The position numbers were made by a program, and so were the translations under genes. A model generated the notes under the pieces. It saw only the letters and a list, made by a program, of their open reading frames with translations. It ran no database searches and was not told where the DNA came from. Below are positions 23,541 to 31,569 of a DNA stretch of 64,000 bases, in pieces. Source of the DNA: Prevotella sp. (GTDB lineage: Bacteria > Bacteroidota > Bacteroidia > Bacteroidales > Bacteroidaceae); contig JAFTFX010000027.1 in NCBI GenBank assembly GCA_017458225.1, positions 1 through 64,000 of the forward strand. The letters run 5' to 3'. The number at the start of each line of letters is the position of its first letter. Position 1 is the first letter of the stretch.

Positions 23541-23624
23541 TAAAGGTTCTAAAAATCGGGCGTTTTTAACACATAAAGTTCAGAAAGTGAACCTTTTGTG
23601 CACGCTGAATGCCTAATTTTGCCG
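23541..23624 (+). promoter_or_regulatory. 84-bp control region, copy driving the M15 peptidase
   Basis: Same layout as 21623-21706: GTTCA-N5-TGAAC inverted repeat at about 23578-23592, TTTG, CGTGCACG, and TAATTTTG at 23614-23621. The peptidase ATG is 49 bases after the -7 box. See the matching finding. Confidence 0.8.
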
Positions 23625-23669
23625 GCGATAACCATTTTTTATTCACCATTTTTTAAAAAACACACTATC

Positions 23670-24206
23670 ATGGAAAACAAAAACTTGAAGAACATGGAAA
23701 CTAAAAATTTCAACATCATGGAAAACAGCGCTTACAAAATGAGCGATGCAGAGATGTATCCCGACGTTGACCCGAACGAACGGCTGACACCCCACTTCAC
23801 CGTGCGCGAAATGCTGTACTCATGGACTTGCGAGCGCGAAGGCATCATCAACCGCGTGGCCGAGCCCGAGGTGATCATCCCGCGACTGCGCACGCTGTGC
23901 CAACGGGTGCTGGAGCCGCTGCGCCGGCAGTTCGGGCCCATCCTGATCAACAGCGGCTACCGGTCGGAATGCCTGAACTACGTGGTGGGCGGCGTCACCT
24001 ACTCGCAACACTGTCAGGGCGAGGCTGCCGACATCAACACGCCCGACGCGGAAACGTGCAACAGGTACTACAACTTCATCAAGGACAACCTGGAGTTCGA
24101 CCAGTTGCTGGTGGAGCGATCGAAGAAGACGGGGCACTTCTGGGTGCACGTCAGCTACACTGAGCGCCGCGCCAACCGCATGATGACCAATCCACATTAT
24201 TATTAA
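23670..24206 (+). CDS. Peptidase M15-type (D-Ala-D-Ala carboxypeptidase-like) enzyme
   Basis: 178 residues from ATG 23670; no signal peptide seen. The M15 zinc site is visible: H in SQHCQGEAADI (H and D ligands, about 122-130) and the second His in HFWVHVSY (about 163). Typical also is INSGYRSECLN. The family cleaves peptidoglycan stem peptides; without a signal peptide it may leave the cell by other means or act on lysis, as phage-like endolysins do. It is linked with HU and smalltalk by distance and shared control region. Confidence 0.88.
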   Translation: MENKNLKNMETKNFNIMENSAYKMSDAEMYPDVDPNERLTPHFTVREMLYSWTCEREGIINRVAEPEVIIPRLRTLCQRVLEPLRRQFGPILINSGYRSECLNYVVGGVTYSQHCQGEAADINTPDAETCNRYYNFIKDNLEFDQLLVERSKKTGHFWVHVSYTERRANRMMTNPHYY

Positions 24207-24213
24207 TAAACGG

Positions 24214-24360
24214 CAAATGATGCTGCAGTTAGCGTCAGATTGTGCTGAGATTAACGTCAAGTCTCGCTACGATTCAATACGAATTAGAGCGAAACTTGAC
24301 GTTAACTGTAACAGAAAGTGACGCAAAACAGAGCGAGAAATGACGCAGAACAGGGCGAGC
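24214..24360. repeat. Array of the 22-nt repeat, second site
   Basis: Units such as AGTTAGCGTCAGATTGTGCT and AGATTAACGTCAAGTCTCGC followed by inverted copies (TAGAGCGAAACTTGACGTTA). Directly after the M15 gene. The same family as 10558-10700 and 41935-42086, less regular. Confidence 0.8.
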
Positions 24361-24720
24361 GAGAAACAAAGCTTTGCACCTGTTGATAACTCGGTGCATA
24401 ACTCGTGAGAAACGTGTGAAATAACAATGCAGTTTTACAGCAGGCCCAAAAGACGTGTGGAAATTCACAGGTTTATCACGCTGCTATAAAGCAGTTATAC
24501 ACATTTTTCAGCAGACAGTCAAAACAACAGGAAACCAACGTGTAGACAGGAGAATCGCAAAGTCTGGCAAAAAGTTATCCACATATCCACACCCTATCAT
24601 ATCTACCATTGTCTTTTTAAAAAAAGAAAGAAAACAATAAAATAATAATAAACGGTGGAAAAAGTGGAGGCTTTTTGTTGGAAAACAGGATAATCTTTGT
24701 ATTTTTGCAACATCATTCAA
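24361..24720. other. oriC: Candidate replication origin (oriC): DnaA-box cluster and AT-rich stretch
   Basis: No gene in the gap 24207-24777. TTATCCACA (perfect DnaA box) at 24575-24583 is overlapped by ATATCCACA; TTATACACA at 24495-24503; TGTTGATAA (24381-24389) and GGTGCATAA (24393-24401) are box-like on the other strand; TGTGGAAAT at 24456. An AT-rich run (24614-24655) follows, then the nadA gene. Two parS sites lie 37 kb to the right. No dnaA gene is here. See finding for tests. Confidence 0.5.
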
Positions 24721-24777
24721 AAAAACAGAAGCTGTATCGTTAAAACAACGGAGGCTATATCATTTAAAAACAGAGAC

Positions 24778-25797
24778 ATGGAATCGAAGAAAGAACAGGC
24801 AGCCCTGCAGGCCGCCATCCGCAAACTGTGTGAAGAGAAACAGGCCATCATCCTGGCACATTATTATACTACCGGCGATATTCAGGAGGTGGCCGACTTT
24901 GTGGGCGACTCGCTGGCACTGGCACGCAAGGCGGCCGAGACCGACGCTCGCATCATCGTGATGTGCGGCGTGCACTTCATGGCCGAGACCTGCAAGCTGC
25001 TCAGCCCGGAGAAGCTGGTGCTCTGCCCCGACCCTGCAGCCGGCTGTTCGCTGGCCGACAGCTGCAAGGCTGAGGATCTGAAGAAGTTCAAGGACGAGCA
25101 TCCCGGTTATCAGGTGGTCAGCTACGTGAACACGACGGCAGCGGTGAAGGCCCTGACCGACGTGGTGGTGACCAGCGGCAATGCAAAGAAGGTGATCGAC
25201 TCGTTCCCGCAGGATGCAAAGCTCATCTTCGGGCCCGACTATAATCTGGGATCGTATATCAACAGCGTGACGGGCCGCGAGATGCTGCTGTGGCAGGGCG
25301 GCTGTCATGTGCACGAGCGCTTCTCGGTGGAGCAGATCGTGAAGATGAAGGCGCAGTATCCCGAGGCCGTGGTGATGGCCCATCTGGAGTGCAAGGGCCC
25401 CGTGCTGGCACTTGCCGACGTGAAGGGCTCGACCGCCGACATGCTGAAGTATGCGCAGCAGAGCAGCGCGCGGCAGTTCATCGTGGCTACCGAGGCCGGC
25501 ATCCTGCACGAAATGCAGCGCACGTGCCCCGACAAGGAGTTCCTGCCCGTGCCGCCAGAGGTGGCAGGAGAACCCGTGGGGCAGGTTTCTTCTTCGGTTC
25601 CGTACACTGCGGCATCGCCGCAGTCTACAGGGCAGGCCCCGTCTTCCTGCCACTGCAACGAGTGCCAGTATATGAAGATGAACACGTTGCAGAAGCTCTA
25701 TGACTGCCTAAAGAACGAGCAGCCCAGCGTTGAGGTGGAGCCGTCCATCGCTCGCGAGGCGGTGAAGCCCATCGAGCGCATGCTGGAACTATCATAA
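24778..25797 (+). CDS. nadA: Quinolinate synthase
   Basis: 339 residues from ATG 24778. It condenses iminoaspartate and dihydroxyacetone phosphate to quinolinate in NAD synthesis using a [4Fe-4S] cluster. The three conserved cysteines can be placed in the CGVHFMAETC segment, HLECKGP and the C-terminal CNECQYMKMN; AHYYTTGDIQ and DSLAL are family segments. Before the last Cys there is an in-frame insertion (SSSVPYTAASPQSTGQAPSS) that contains a family-1 hairpin (25606-25624) and is not expected in the family. A CotH-like gene follows 31 bases after the stop. Confidence 0.95.
   Translation: MESKKEQAALQAAIRKLCEEKQAIILAHYYTTGDIQEVADFVGDSLALARKAAETDARIIVMCGVHFMAETCKLLSPEKLVLCPDPAAGCSLADSCKAEDLKKFKDEHPGYQVVSYVNTTAAVKALTDVVVTSGNAKKVIDSFPQDAKLIFGPDYNLGSYINSVTGREMLLWQGGCHVHERFSVEQIVKMKAQYPEAVVMAHLECKGPVLALADVKGSTADMLKYAQQSSARQFIVATEAGILHEMQRTCPDKEFLPVPPEVAGEPVGQVSSSVPYTAASPQSTGQAPSSCHCNECQYMKMNTLQKLYDCLKNEQPSVEVEPSIAREAVKPIERMLELS
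25601..25636 (+). repeat. Hairpin repeat family 1, copy in nadA
   Basis: Stem ACTGCGGC (25606-25613) and GCCGCAGT (25617-25624), loop ATC, tail CTACAGGGCAGG. Read in the + direction; in frame. Confidence 0.92.
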
Positions 25798-25800
25798 TGA

Positions 25801-25827
25801 AGAGTTTAAGAGTTTAAGAGTTCAAGA
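25801..25827. repeat. 8-nt repeats GAGTTTAA before the CotH-like gene
   Basis: Three units GAGTTTAA, GAGTTTAA, GAGTTCAA occupy the entire gap after nadA. Confidence 0.7.
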
Positions 25828-27204
25828 GTGGTTAAGGGATGGTTGATATTCCTTTTGGTACTGCTGTCTGTCAGGGCTGTGGCGACCGATGTGCCTGAAG
25901 GTGCTTCGGGCACGTTGCCGGTGATGTATATCAGCAGCGAAGCGCCCATCACGTCGAAGACGGAGTATGTCTCTGCCACTATGTTCGTGGACCCGATGGG
26001 GTGCGAGTGGGCAGAGGCGATAGGCTCGGTGGTAGAGCAGGTGCCGCTGCAGATTCGCGGACGCGGCAACTGGACCTGGAGCGACACCTTCGAGAAGAAA
26101 CCCTACAAGCTGAAACTGCTGGAAGGCCGCACCCTGCTGGGCATGCGGAAAGGCAAGCACTGGGCACTGCTGGCACATGCCGAAGGACAGAGCTTCTTCA
26201 AGAACCGTGCCGGCTTCTTCCTGGGTCGGCGCTGGGGCATGCCCTTCACACCCGACGAACGGGCCGTCGAAGTGGTGCTGAACGGCGACTACATAGGCCT
26301 TTATCTGCTCACGGAGACCGTTCGCGTGGGCAAGCGGCGCGTTGACATCAACGAGCAGAGAGACTATCAGACCGACCCCGACTCTATCACGGGCGGCTGG
26401 CTCATAGAACTGGACAACGCCATCGACGACCACCAGATGCGACTGCCCGTGCGCGGCACCAACCTGCAGCGCTTCTGGGTGACCTGGCACACGCCGGAGA
26501 ACCTCTCTGCCCAGCAGTTCAACTACCTGTACTCGCAGATGGAGATGCTGCTGGCGCGTGTCTTCACCACCGACAAGAGCTCCACGGAGTGGGAGGAACT
26601 GCTCGACCTGCCCTCGCTGGCGCGCTATTTCCTTATCAACGAGATGGTAGACCATGTGGAAGCTTTTCAGGGCAGTTGTTTCCTGTTCAAGGACCTGGGC
26701 GACGAGCGGTGGCAGATGGGGCCGCTGTGGGATTTGGGTCACGCGCTGAACGGCTGGCATCCTAAGTACCGCTATATATATGATGTGGATGGCTGGTCGA
26801 CCGATATCAGTCGCGAGCTGATGCAGTTTCCGCGTCTGCGCGAGGAGGTGCTGCGCCTGTGGCAGCAGGACGGCTTCGAGGCGATGATGGCCATGCGCGA
26901 CGATCTGCACCGCTTTGCCGACACCATCAGCACGGCATACGCCTGCAACTACCAGCGCTGGCCAGCCTATTATCGCAGCACGCTGGAGAAACAGATGACC
27001 GACATAGACCAGCAGATTCGCGAAAAGCTCTATGCCATGATACGGCGCTCGCTGCAGGGCTTCGACGGCATTGACGAGGTGCAGGCCGAGACTGAGCGTA
27101 GAAACGCCTCAGAACGCCTCTATGACCTTCTGGGAAGGCCAATGAAGCCGGGACAGAAGGGCATCGTGGTGACGAAAGGAAGGAAAGTGTTGATGTCGCG
27201 ATGA
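25828..27204 (+). CDS. CotH-like secreted kinase-fold protein, 1
   Basis: 458 residues from GTG 25828 (no in-frame ATG fits). Signal peptide 1-20 (LIFLLVLLSVRAVA). The CotH family core is visible: VPLQIRGRGNWTWSDTFEKKPYKLKL (N-lobe), and HVEAFQGSCFLFKDLGDERWQMGPLWDLGHALNG, where the D of the W-DLD/DLG signature is the metal-ligand position. CotH proteins are secreted atypical kinases. The end ERLYDLLGRPM ... GIVVTKGRKV is the short sorting tail of T9SS-type cargo. A second CotH-like gene lies convergent to it and porZ behind that. Confidence 0.85.
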   Translation: MVKGWLIFLLVLLSVRAVATDVPEGASGTLPVMYISSEAPITSKTEYVSATMFVDPMGCEWAEAIGSVVEQVPLQIRGRGNWTWSDTFEKKPYKLKLLEGRTLLGMRKGKHWALLAHAEGQSFFKNRAGFFLGRRWGMPFTPDERAVEVVLNGDYIGLYLLTETVRVGKRRVDINEQRDYQTDPDSITGGWLIELDNAIDDHQMRLPVRGTNLQRFWVTWHTPENLSAQQFNYLYSQMEMLLARVFTTDKSSTEWEELLDLPSLARYFLINEMVDHVEAFQGSCFLFKDLGDERWQMGPLWDLGHALNGWHPKYRYIYDVDGWSTDISRELMQFPRLREEVLRLWQQDGFEAMMAMRDDLHRFADTISTAYACNYQRWPAYYRSTLEKQMTDIDQQIREKLYAMIRRSLQGFDGIDEVQAETERRNASERLYDLLGRPMKPGQKGIVVTKGRKVLMSR

Positions 27205-27235
27205 AATCGCGACGTAAGGAGCGGACAATCAGCAG

Positions 27236-28630
27236 TTATTTTCTGATGAAGTATTTTCTACCGCCGCGGATGTAGATGCCGGGGCGCAGGGGCAGGTCGG
27301 TGCGCTGGCGCTGGCCTTGCAGGTTGTAGACGGCAGTGTGGTTGGTGGCCGACGGCTGCCAGGTGTTCACCTCGCGGATGCCGACGATACGGTTGACGGC
27401 AGTGTCGGTGAGCACAGTGTCCAGATGGGCCATGTGCAGGCTCAGCCATTGCGCAATGCTGTCTACGTCGCGACGGAAGTCGATGGTCAGGCTGTCCAGG
27501 TCGCTGTCGCCGCTCCAGCGGTCTGTCTCGCGCTGGGCAGCACCCGTGCTGTAAAGCAGGTTGCACATAGTCTGATAGCGGGCGATGAGCGAGTCGGTGT
27601 GCAGCACGCCCTGTCGCAACTGCTCGTAGCGCTCGTAGGACCGCTCACGGAAATTGTCGACATTGAGTTTCTGCAGGCGGTAGACCAGATTGGTGACACT
27701 GATGATGTCGTAGTAGGGACTGACGAAATCAGGGTTGTAGACAGCCAGTCGGGGAGCCCCTACGCTGAGGTCGAGATCCCACACGGCAGGGGTCAGCCGG
27801 TGGTCGGCAGCGGTACGGTCGTAGACGGCCCAGAACGTGTTCTTGCCCACGTTGTCGATGGCTCCCATCACGTTGACGAAGAGGTAGTAGTCCATCACCA
27901 CGGGCAGGTCGAAATAGTCGGCTGCATGGGCCACGAACTCGTCGTCGCTGCTGTTCACCACGAAGTTGATGGCCTCGTAGAGCGTGCTGTAGTCAGTCTG
28001 GCTGCGGTCGTCCAGATCGGGATATTTCGCCTCGAACGAGCCCCATGTGGGCAGTGTGTTGTCGTAGTCGTTCTCCACATCCCAGAAGCCGGTATAGTGA
28101 TAGCCCTCGGCTTTCCAGAGCACGCCGCGTATCTGCGAGTCGAACTTGCGAAGCTGCATCTGCTTGCGGTCCATGTTCTCGCCGAAAGAGTAGATGCCCT
28201 CGTATTGCCCGTTCAGATAGAGTTCCACCACCCTGCCCCTTGCGCCCGAGAGCGGTTTTTCGCGCAGGCCTTCAGCATAGTAAGGAGCGGTGGCGAAGTC
28301 GAGCCACAGGTCGGTGGCAATGCGGTTGCGCAGTCGGAAGGGATCGGGCTGTCCGGCATCTAGAATCCAGTTGTTGTCGTTTCGCATGCCGAAGAACTGG
28401 TGGTTGGAGCCGAATTTCAGCTTGTAGTTATGCTTGTGCTTATCGCTGCCGCCAGTAGAGGCACCGCGCCATTTCACGCTGACAGGATAGCTCTTGCCCT
28501 CAATCTCGACAGTGCCCGACTGATAGTCGCTGCCGAACGTGCCCGTCAGGCGAATGACGGGCAACGGCTGCTGAGCAAAGCCGGTAGTGGCCAGCAGCAG
28601 CAGTGCAATCGCAAGGAGGGTTCTGGTCAT
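27236..28630 (-). CDS. CotH-like secreted kinase-fold protein, 2
   Basis: 464 residues from ATG 28630. Signal peptide 1-19 (LLATTGFAQ). CotH core: VSVKWRGASTGGSDKHKHNYKLKFG, DNNWILDAGQPDPFRLRNR, VVELYLNGQYEGIYSFGEN, PAVWDLDLSVGA (the signature WDLDLS). It ends with VYNLQGQRQ...GIYIRGGRKYFIRK, a sorting tail like those of T9SS cargo. It is only about 20% similar by eye to the first CotH-like gene, so not a recent duplicate. The gene starts one base before the end of porZ on the same strand. Confidence 0.87.
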   Translation of the reverse strand: MTRTLLAIALLLLATTGFAQQPLPVIRLTGTFGSDYQSGTVEIEGKSYPVSVKWRGASTGGSDKHKHNYKLKFGSNHQFFGMRNDNNWILDAGQPDPFRLRNRIATDLWLDFATAPYYAEGLREKPLSGARGRVVELYLNGQYEGIYSFGENMDRKQMQLRKFDSQIRGVLWKAEGYHYTGFWDVENDYDNTLPTWGSFEAKYPDLDDRSQTDYSTLYEAINFVVNSSDDEFVAHAADYFDLPVVMDYYLFVNVMGAIDNVGKNTFWAVYDRTAADHRLTPAVWDLDLSVGAPRLAVYNPDFVSPYYDIISVTNLVYRLQKLNVDNFRERSYERYEQLRQGVLHTDSLIARYQTMCNLLYSTGAAQRETDRWSGDSDLDSLTIDFRRDVDSIAQWLSLHMAHLDTVLTDTAVNRIVGIREVNTWQPSATNHTAVYNLQGQRQRTDLPLRPGIYIRGGRKYFIRK

Positions 28631-28631
28631 A

Positions 28632-30671
28632 TTAGTGCACCATAGCAATTTTGGCCACCACGCCGGTTTTGCCCTCTTTGGTGGCAGTGGCAATCATATA
28701 CACTCCCGAGGCCACCCGACGGCCTGAGCGGTCGCAGCCGTTCCAAGTGAAGGTGCCACCATTGGAGCGGCCTTGATAAACCAGACGGCCGTCGACAGTC
28801 AGAATCTTCACGTCGGCATCGAAGGTCAGTCCGCGCACGGTGATCAGTCCGTTATAGCTCGACGGAACGGGGTTCGGGAAGGCATAGACATTGTCCTTCA
28901 CCATCTCAATAGACGAGTCGGTGGCATCGCCCATGTAGGAACACAGGCCGCGGTCGGTGCCGAAGTACACCTCGCCGGTGGTGGGGTTGATGGCGATGCT
29001 CTCAACGACATTGGAGAGCAGCGGCGAGTTCTCGAAGGTGAAGTGGTGCACCTCGCTCAGGTTGTCGTTCGAGATGAGATAGGCGCCGCTGCCGGCTGTT
29101 CCCACCCATTTGCGACCGGCACCGTCGATGGCGATGCAGTTGATGTTGGCATTGGCCAGCAGATAGTCGGCCAGGTCGGTACCGTCGTTGCGCGGCACTT
29201 TCACCTGCATCAGGTTGCTGCCCTTGTTGTACACATTGGCGGCCTCCAGGATGAAGGCTCCCATGCTGGTGCCCACCCAGATGTTGCCGTCCATATCTTC
29301 GGTGATGCAGCGCGGATAGTAGGTCTCGTCGCCGTAGGTGATGCCGTCCTGGTTCTCAAACGAGGTGTATGACTGGATGATCTGACCCGTCTGGGGGTTG
29401 TAGCAGTAGAACGAGGGCTTGTCGTACATGTTGTTGACCAGCCAGAGCAGACCGCGGCTGTCGAGGAACAGACCTTGCAGCGAGCCGAGTCCTTTTGAGT
29501 TGTTGGTGAGTTCAGTGGGGTTCAACGCCAACCACTGGCCGTCGCGGGTGATACAGAGCAGCGTGTTGTTGACTTGCTCGCTCTGCGTGAGCCACAGGTT
29601 GCCGTTGGCATCGAAGAGCACGCTCTCCACCTTCACGTAGCGGTTGCTGCTGGTGGCGCGCTGCAAGATGCTGTTGTCGGGATAGTAGTACTTCACGCAC
29701 TTGCCGTCGAGAAACTCGTAGAGGCCCGTGCGACTGCCGCCGAAGATGTGGTTGGGGTTCAGAGGGTCTACATCCACCGACATCATGTCGACGAATTGCC
29801 AGCTACTGCTCTCCGTGCCAGGGAAGTTGCCCTTGATATCGTCTTGCAGGAACGACCACTCGTGGTTGGCCGAGAATATCTGGATGGTGCCCGGCGAGTC
29901 CAAGTCCACCTGACTGGCCTGTCTCAGGCCCGCATCGCTGGTGTAGAGCACGTCGTTCTTGAAGCGCATGAAGCCCATGCGGTTATACTTAGGTCCGCCC
30001 GGCTGTAGCGTCTTCACCGTGGCAAGATACTGGTTCCAGTCGGTCCACGACTGGTCGAAGATGCCACTGGGCCAGGTGTCGGTGACCGTCCAGTTGCCGG
30101 GGTCGATAAGGTTTTCTTTGAGCGATGCACAGTAGACCACCTCGTTGGAGGTCTTGGCATAGATGGTGTTGCCGCTGATGCCCACATACCATATTTTCTG
30201 TTTCAGGATATAGGTCTCTGCGATCTCGTTCTTCCGCATGTCCAGTTTCAGAATGCCGAAGGAGGTAGGCAGATAGGCATACTGCTGGTAGATATAGATG
30301 TTGTAGACCGACTTGTCGTAGGTCATCGAGTGCGTGTAGTACGAGCTGATGTTGAACACCTCGTCGTCCTCGTTGAGCAGGTCGATATTCTTGTTGCTGT
30401 AGACGATGAGCAGTTTCTTTACCGTGGGGTTCCAGGCAATGCGGTCTATATAGGTATCGCTCAGCTGGCGCATGCGGTCGTAGGTGGTGATGCTGTGGTC
30501 AGTGAGGTTGTAGCTGTAGAGACCGTTGGAGGCACGCACGTAGAGACGGTTGCCGCCCTTGATGATCTGTTGCGGCTCGTAGTAGGATATATAGGCATGC
30601 CACGAGCCCGTCTGGGCGTGGAGGCTCAGAGCCGAGAGAATAAGGAGGAGAAGCAATAGCCTTTTTTTCAT
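28632..30671 (-). CDS. porZ: PorZ-like beta-propeller protein of the type IX secretion system
   Basis: 679 residues. Signal peptide 1-19. Two blocks of propeller blades (NRLYVRASNGLYSYNL ... DIDLLNEDDEVFNISS; PRCITEDMDGNIWVGTSMGAFI) typical of the two-component-regulator propeller are followed by a C-terminal domain with WNGCDRSGRRVASGVYMI, which is a CTD-like fold. This arrangement is that of PorZ, a surface component of the attachment complex that delivers anionic LPS to T9SS cargo. It supports an active T9SS, which fits the sorting tails on several proteins nearby. It is upstream of CotH 2 and would share its transcript. Confidence 0.82.
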   Translation of the reverse strand: MKKRLLLLLLILSALSLHAQTGSWHAYISYYEPQQIIKGGNRLYVRASNGLYSYNLTDHSITTYDRMRQLSDTYIDRIAWNPTVKKLLIVYSNKNIDLLNEDDEVFNISSYYTHSMTYDKSVYNIYIYQQYAYLPTSFGILKLDMRKNEIAETYILKQKIWYVGISGNTIYAKTSNEVVYCASLKENLIDPGNWTVTDTWPSGIFDQSWTDWNQYLATVKTLQPGGPKYNRMGFMRFKNDVLYTSDAGLRQASQVDLDSPGTIQIFSANHEWSFLQDDIKGNFPGTESSSWQFVDMMSVDVDPLNPNHIFGGSRTGLYEFLDGKCVKYYYPDNSILQRATSSNRYVKVESVLFDANGNLWLTQSEQVNNTLLCITRDGQWLALNPTELTNNSKGLGSLQGLFLDSRGLLWLVNNMYDKPSFYCYNPQTGQIIQSYTSFENQDGITYGDETYYPRCITEDMDGNIWVGTSMGAFILEAANVYNKGSNLMQVKVPRNDGTDLADYLLANANINCIAIDGAGRKWVGTAGSGAYLISNDNLSEVHHFTFENSPLLSNVVESIAINPTTGEVYFGTDRGLCSYMGDATDSSIEMVKDNVYAFPNPVPSSYNGLITVRGLTFDADVKILTVDGRLVYQGRSNGGTFTWNGCDRSGRRVASGVYMIATATKEGKTGVVAKIAMVH

Positions 30672-30684
30672 TGTCGTTCTTTTT

Positions 30685-30826
30685 TAGTTTTTTCTAGTTT
30701 TCCTAGTTTTCCTAGTTTTCCTAGTTTTTCTAGTTTTTCTAGTTCTTCTAGTCTTTCTAGTTTTTCTAGTTCTTCTAGTCTTTCTAGTTTTTCTAGTTCT
30801 TCTAGTCTTTCTAGTGATACTAGTTT
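30685..30826. repeat. 9-nt CTAG repeat tract between porZ and rdgB
   Basis: About 15 CTAG tetranucleotides at 9-nt spacing (units like TTTCTAGTT, TTCCTAGTT). The last unit overlaps the end of rdgB and supplies its TAG stop codon (30820-30822 on the minus strand). Same unit type as in mutS and the metal ATPase gene. Confidence 0.93.
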
Positions 30827-31569
30827 TCCTTTAGAAATGCTGCCAGTTTCTGTGTAGCCCGGGCGCGGTGGCTAATCTGGTTTTTGATGTCGGCACCCAG
30901 CTCAGCGAAGGTCTTGTCATAGTCGTCGGGCTGGAAGATGGGGTCGTAGCCGAAGCCCTCTGCCCCACTCCGCTCATGGGTGATCTTGCCCTCCACAATA
31001 CCCTCGAACAGGTGCTCCTGTTTGATAGAGGTGCAGCCGCAAGGACACACGTTCTTCTTTAGTATTAACGCAATAACAGTGCGAAATCGTGCATGGCGAT
31101 TGTTATTTTCTCCTAAATCGCTGAGCAACTGGGTCATATTAGCCTCGCTGTCGTGGCTGGCAGGCGGGGTTTCTATTGTTTTGGCAGGAGTAGTTTCTAT
31201 ATTGCTGGCGAGAGTGGTTTCTGTCGGTTTGGCGAGAGTGGGTTCTGTAGGTTTGGCAGGAGTGGTTTCTGTAGGCTGCGACATTGTCGCAGCGTACCTG
31301 ACAGCGGCATAGCGGGCGCTATACACCCCAGGGGCACCGTTGAGGGCATCGACCTCCAGGCCGGTGTCGTCGGCAAAGCAGCTCAGGTGGTAGTTCTCCC
31401 ACACATAGCGGGCTTTCTGCAGGGCGTTCTCCTGCAGGGTGCTTCCTGTTTCAGGAATATCAACATCGCAGCCGATGTCTTTGAGCGACAGCACTTCGAA
31501 TGTTGGGCCCAGAATGGCGCGAATCTCCTCCAGCTTGTGGGCGTTGTTGGTGGCAAAAACAATTTTCAT
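30820..31569 (-). CDS. rdgB: XTP/dITP pyrophosphatase (HAM1) with a repeat insertion
   Basis: 249 residues, removes inosine and xanthosine triphosphates from the nucleotide pool. Motifs: [46 protein letters not shown]. Between PGVYSARYA and HDSEANM there is an insertion of about 45 residues (TETTPAKP repeats) encoded by five 24-nt units and a family-1 hairpin; the natural family has only a few residues there. The stop codon comes from a CTAG unit. It overlaps yitT by four bases (ATGA). Confidence 0.95.
   Translation of the reverse strand: MKIVFATNNAHKLEEIRAILGPTFEVLSLKDIGCDVDIPETGSTLQENALQKARYVWENYHLSCFADDTGLEVDALNGAPGVYSARYAAVRYAATMSQPTETTPAKPTEPTLAKPTETTLASNIETTPAKTIETPPASHDSEANMTQLLSDLGENNNRHARFRTVIALILKKNVCPCGCTSIKQEHLFEGIVEGKITHERSGAEGFGYDPIFQPDDYDKTFAELGADIKNQISHRARATQKLAAFLKEN
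31157..31276 (-). repeat. 24-nt tandem repeats in rdgB
   Basis: Five units of 24 bases (8 codons) such as TTGGCAGGAGTGGTTTCTGT followed by four more bases. They sit directly before the family-1 hairpin at 31275-31293 on the + strand. Confidence 0.92.
31271..31306 (+). repeat. Hairpin repeat family 1, copy in rdgB
   Basis: Stem GCTGCGAC (31275-31282), loop ATT, stem GTCGCAGC (31286-31293), tail GTACCTGACAGCGG. The gene reads the opposite strand, in frame. Confidence 0.92.

Noticed and set aside
24207-24777. Small protein genes in the repeat/oriC gap
   Set aside because: The short frames there (60-70 codons) cross the repeats and DnaA-box cluster, have no family features and poor composition.
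27194-27212. GTCGCGAT-GAA-ATCGCGAC hairpin over the stop codon of the first CotH gene as an eleventh family-1 copy
   Set aside because: The stem length and 3-nt loop fit, but lead and tail do not match the family well enough; it may be a degenerate copy or chance.
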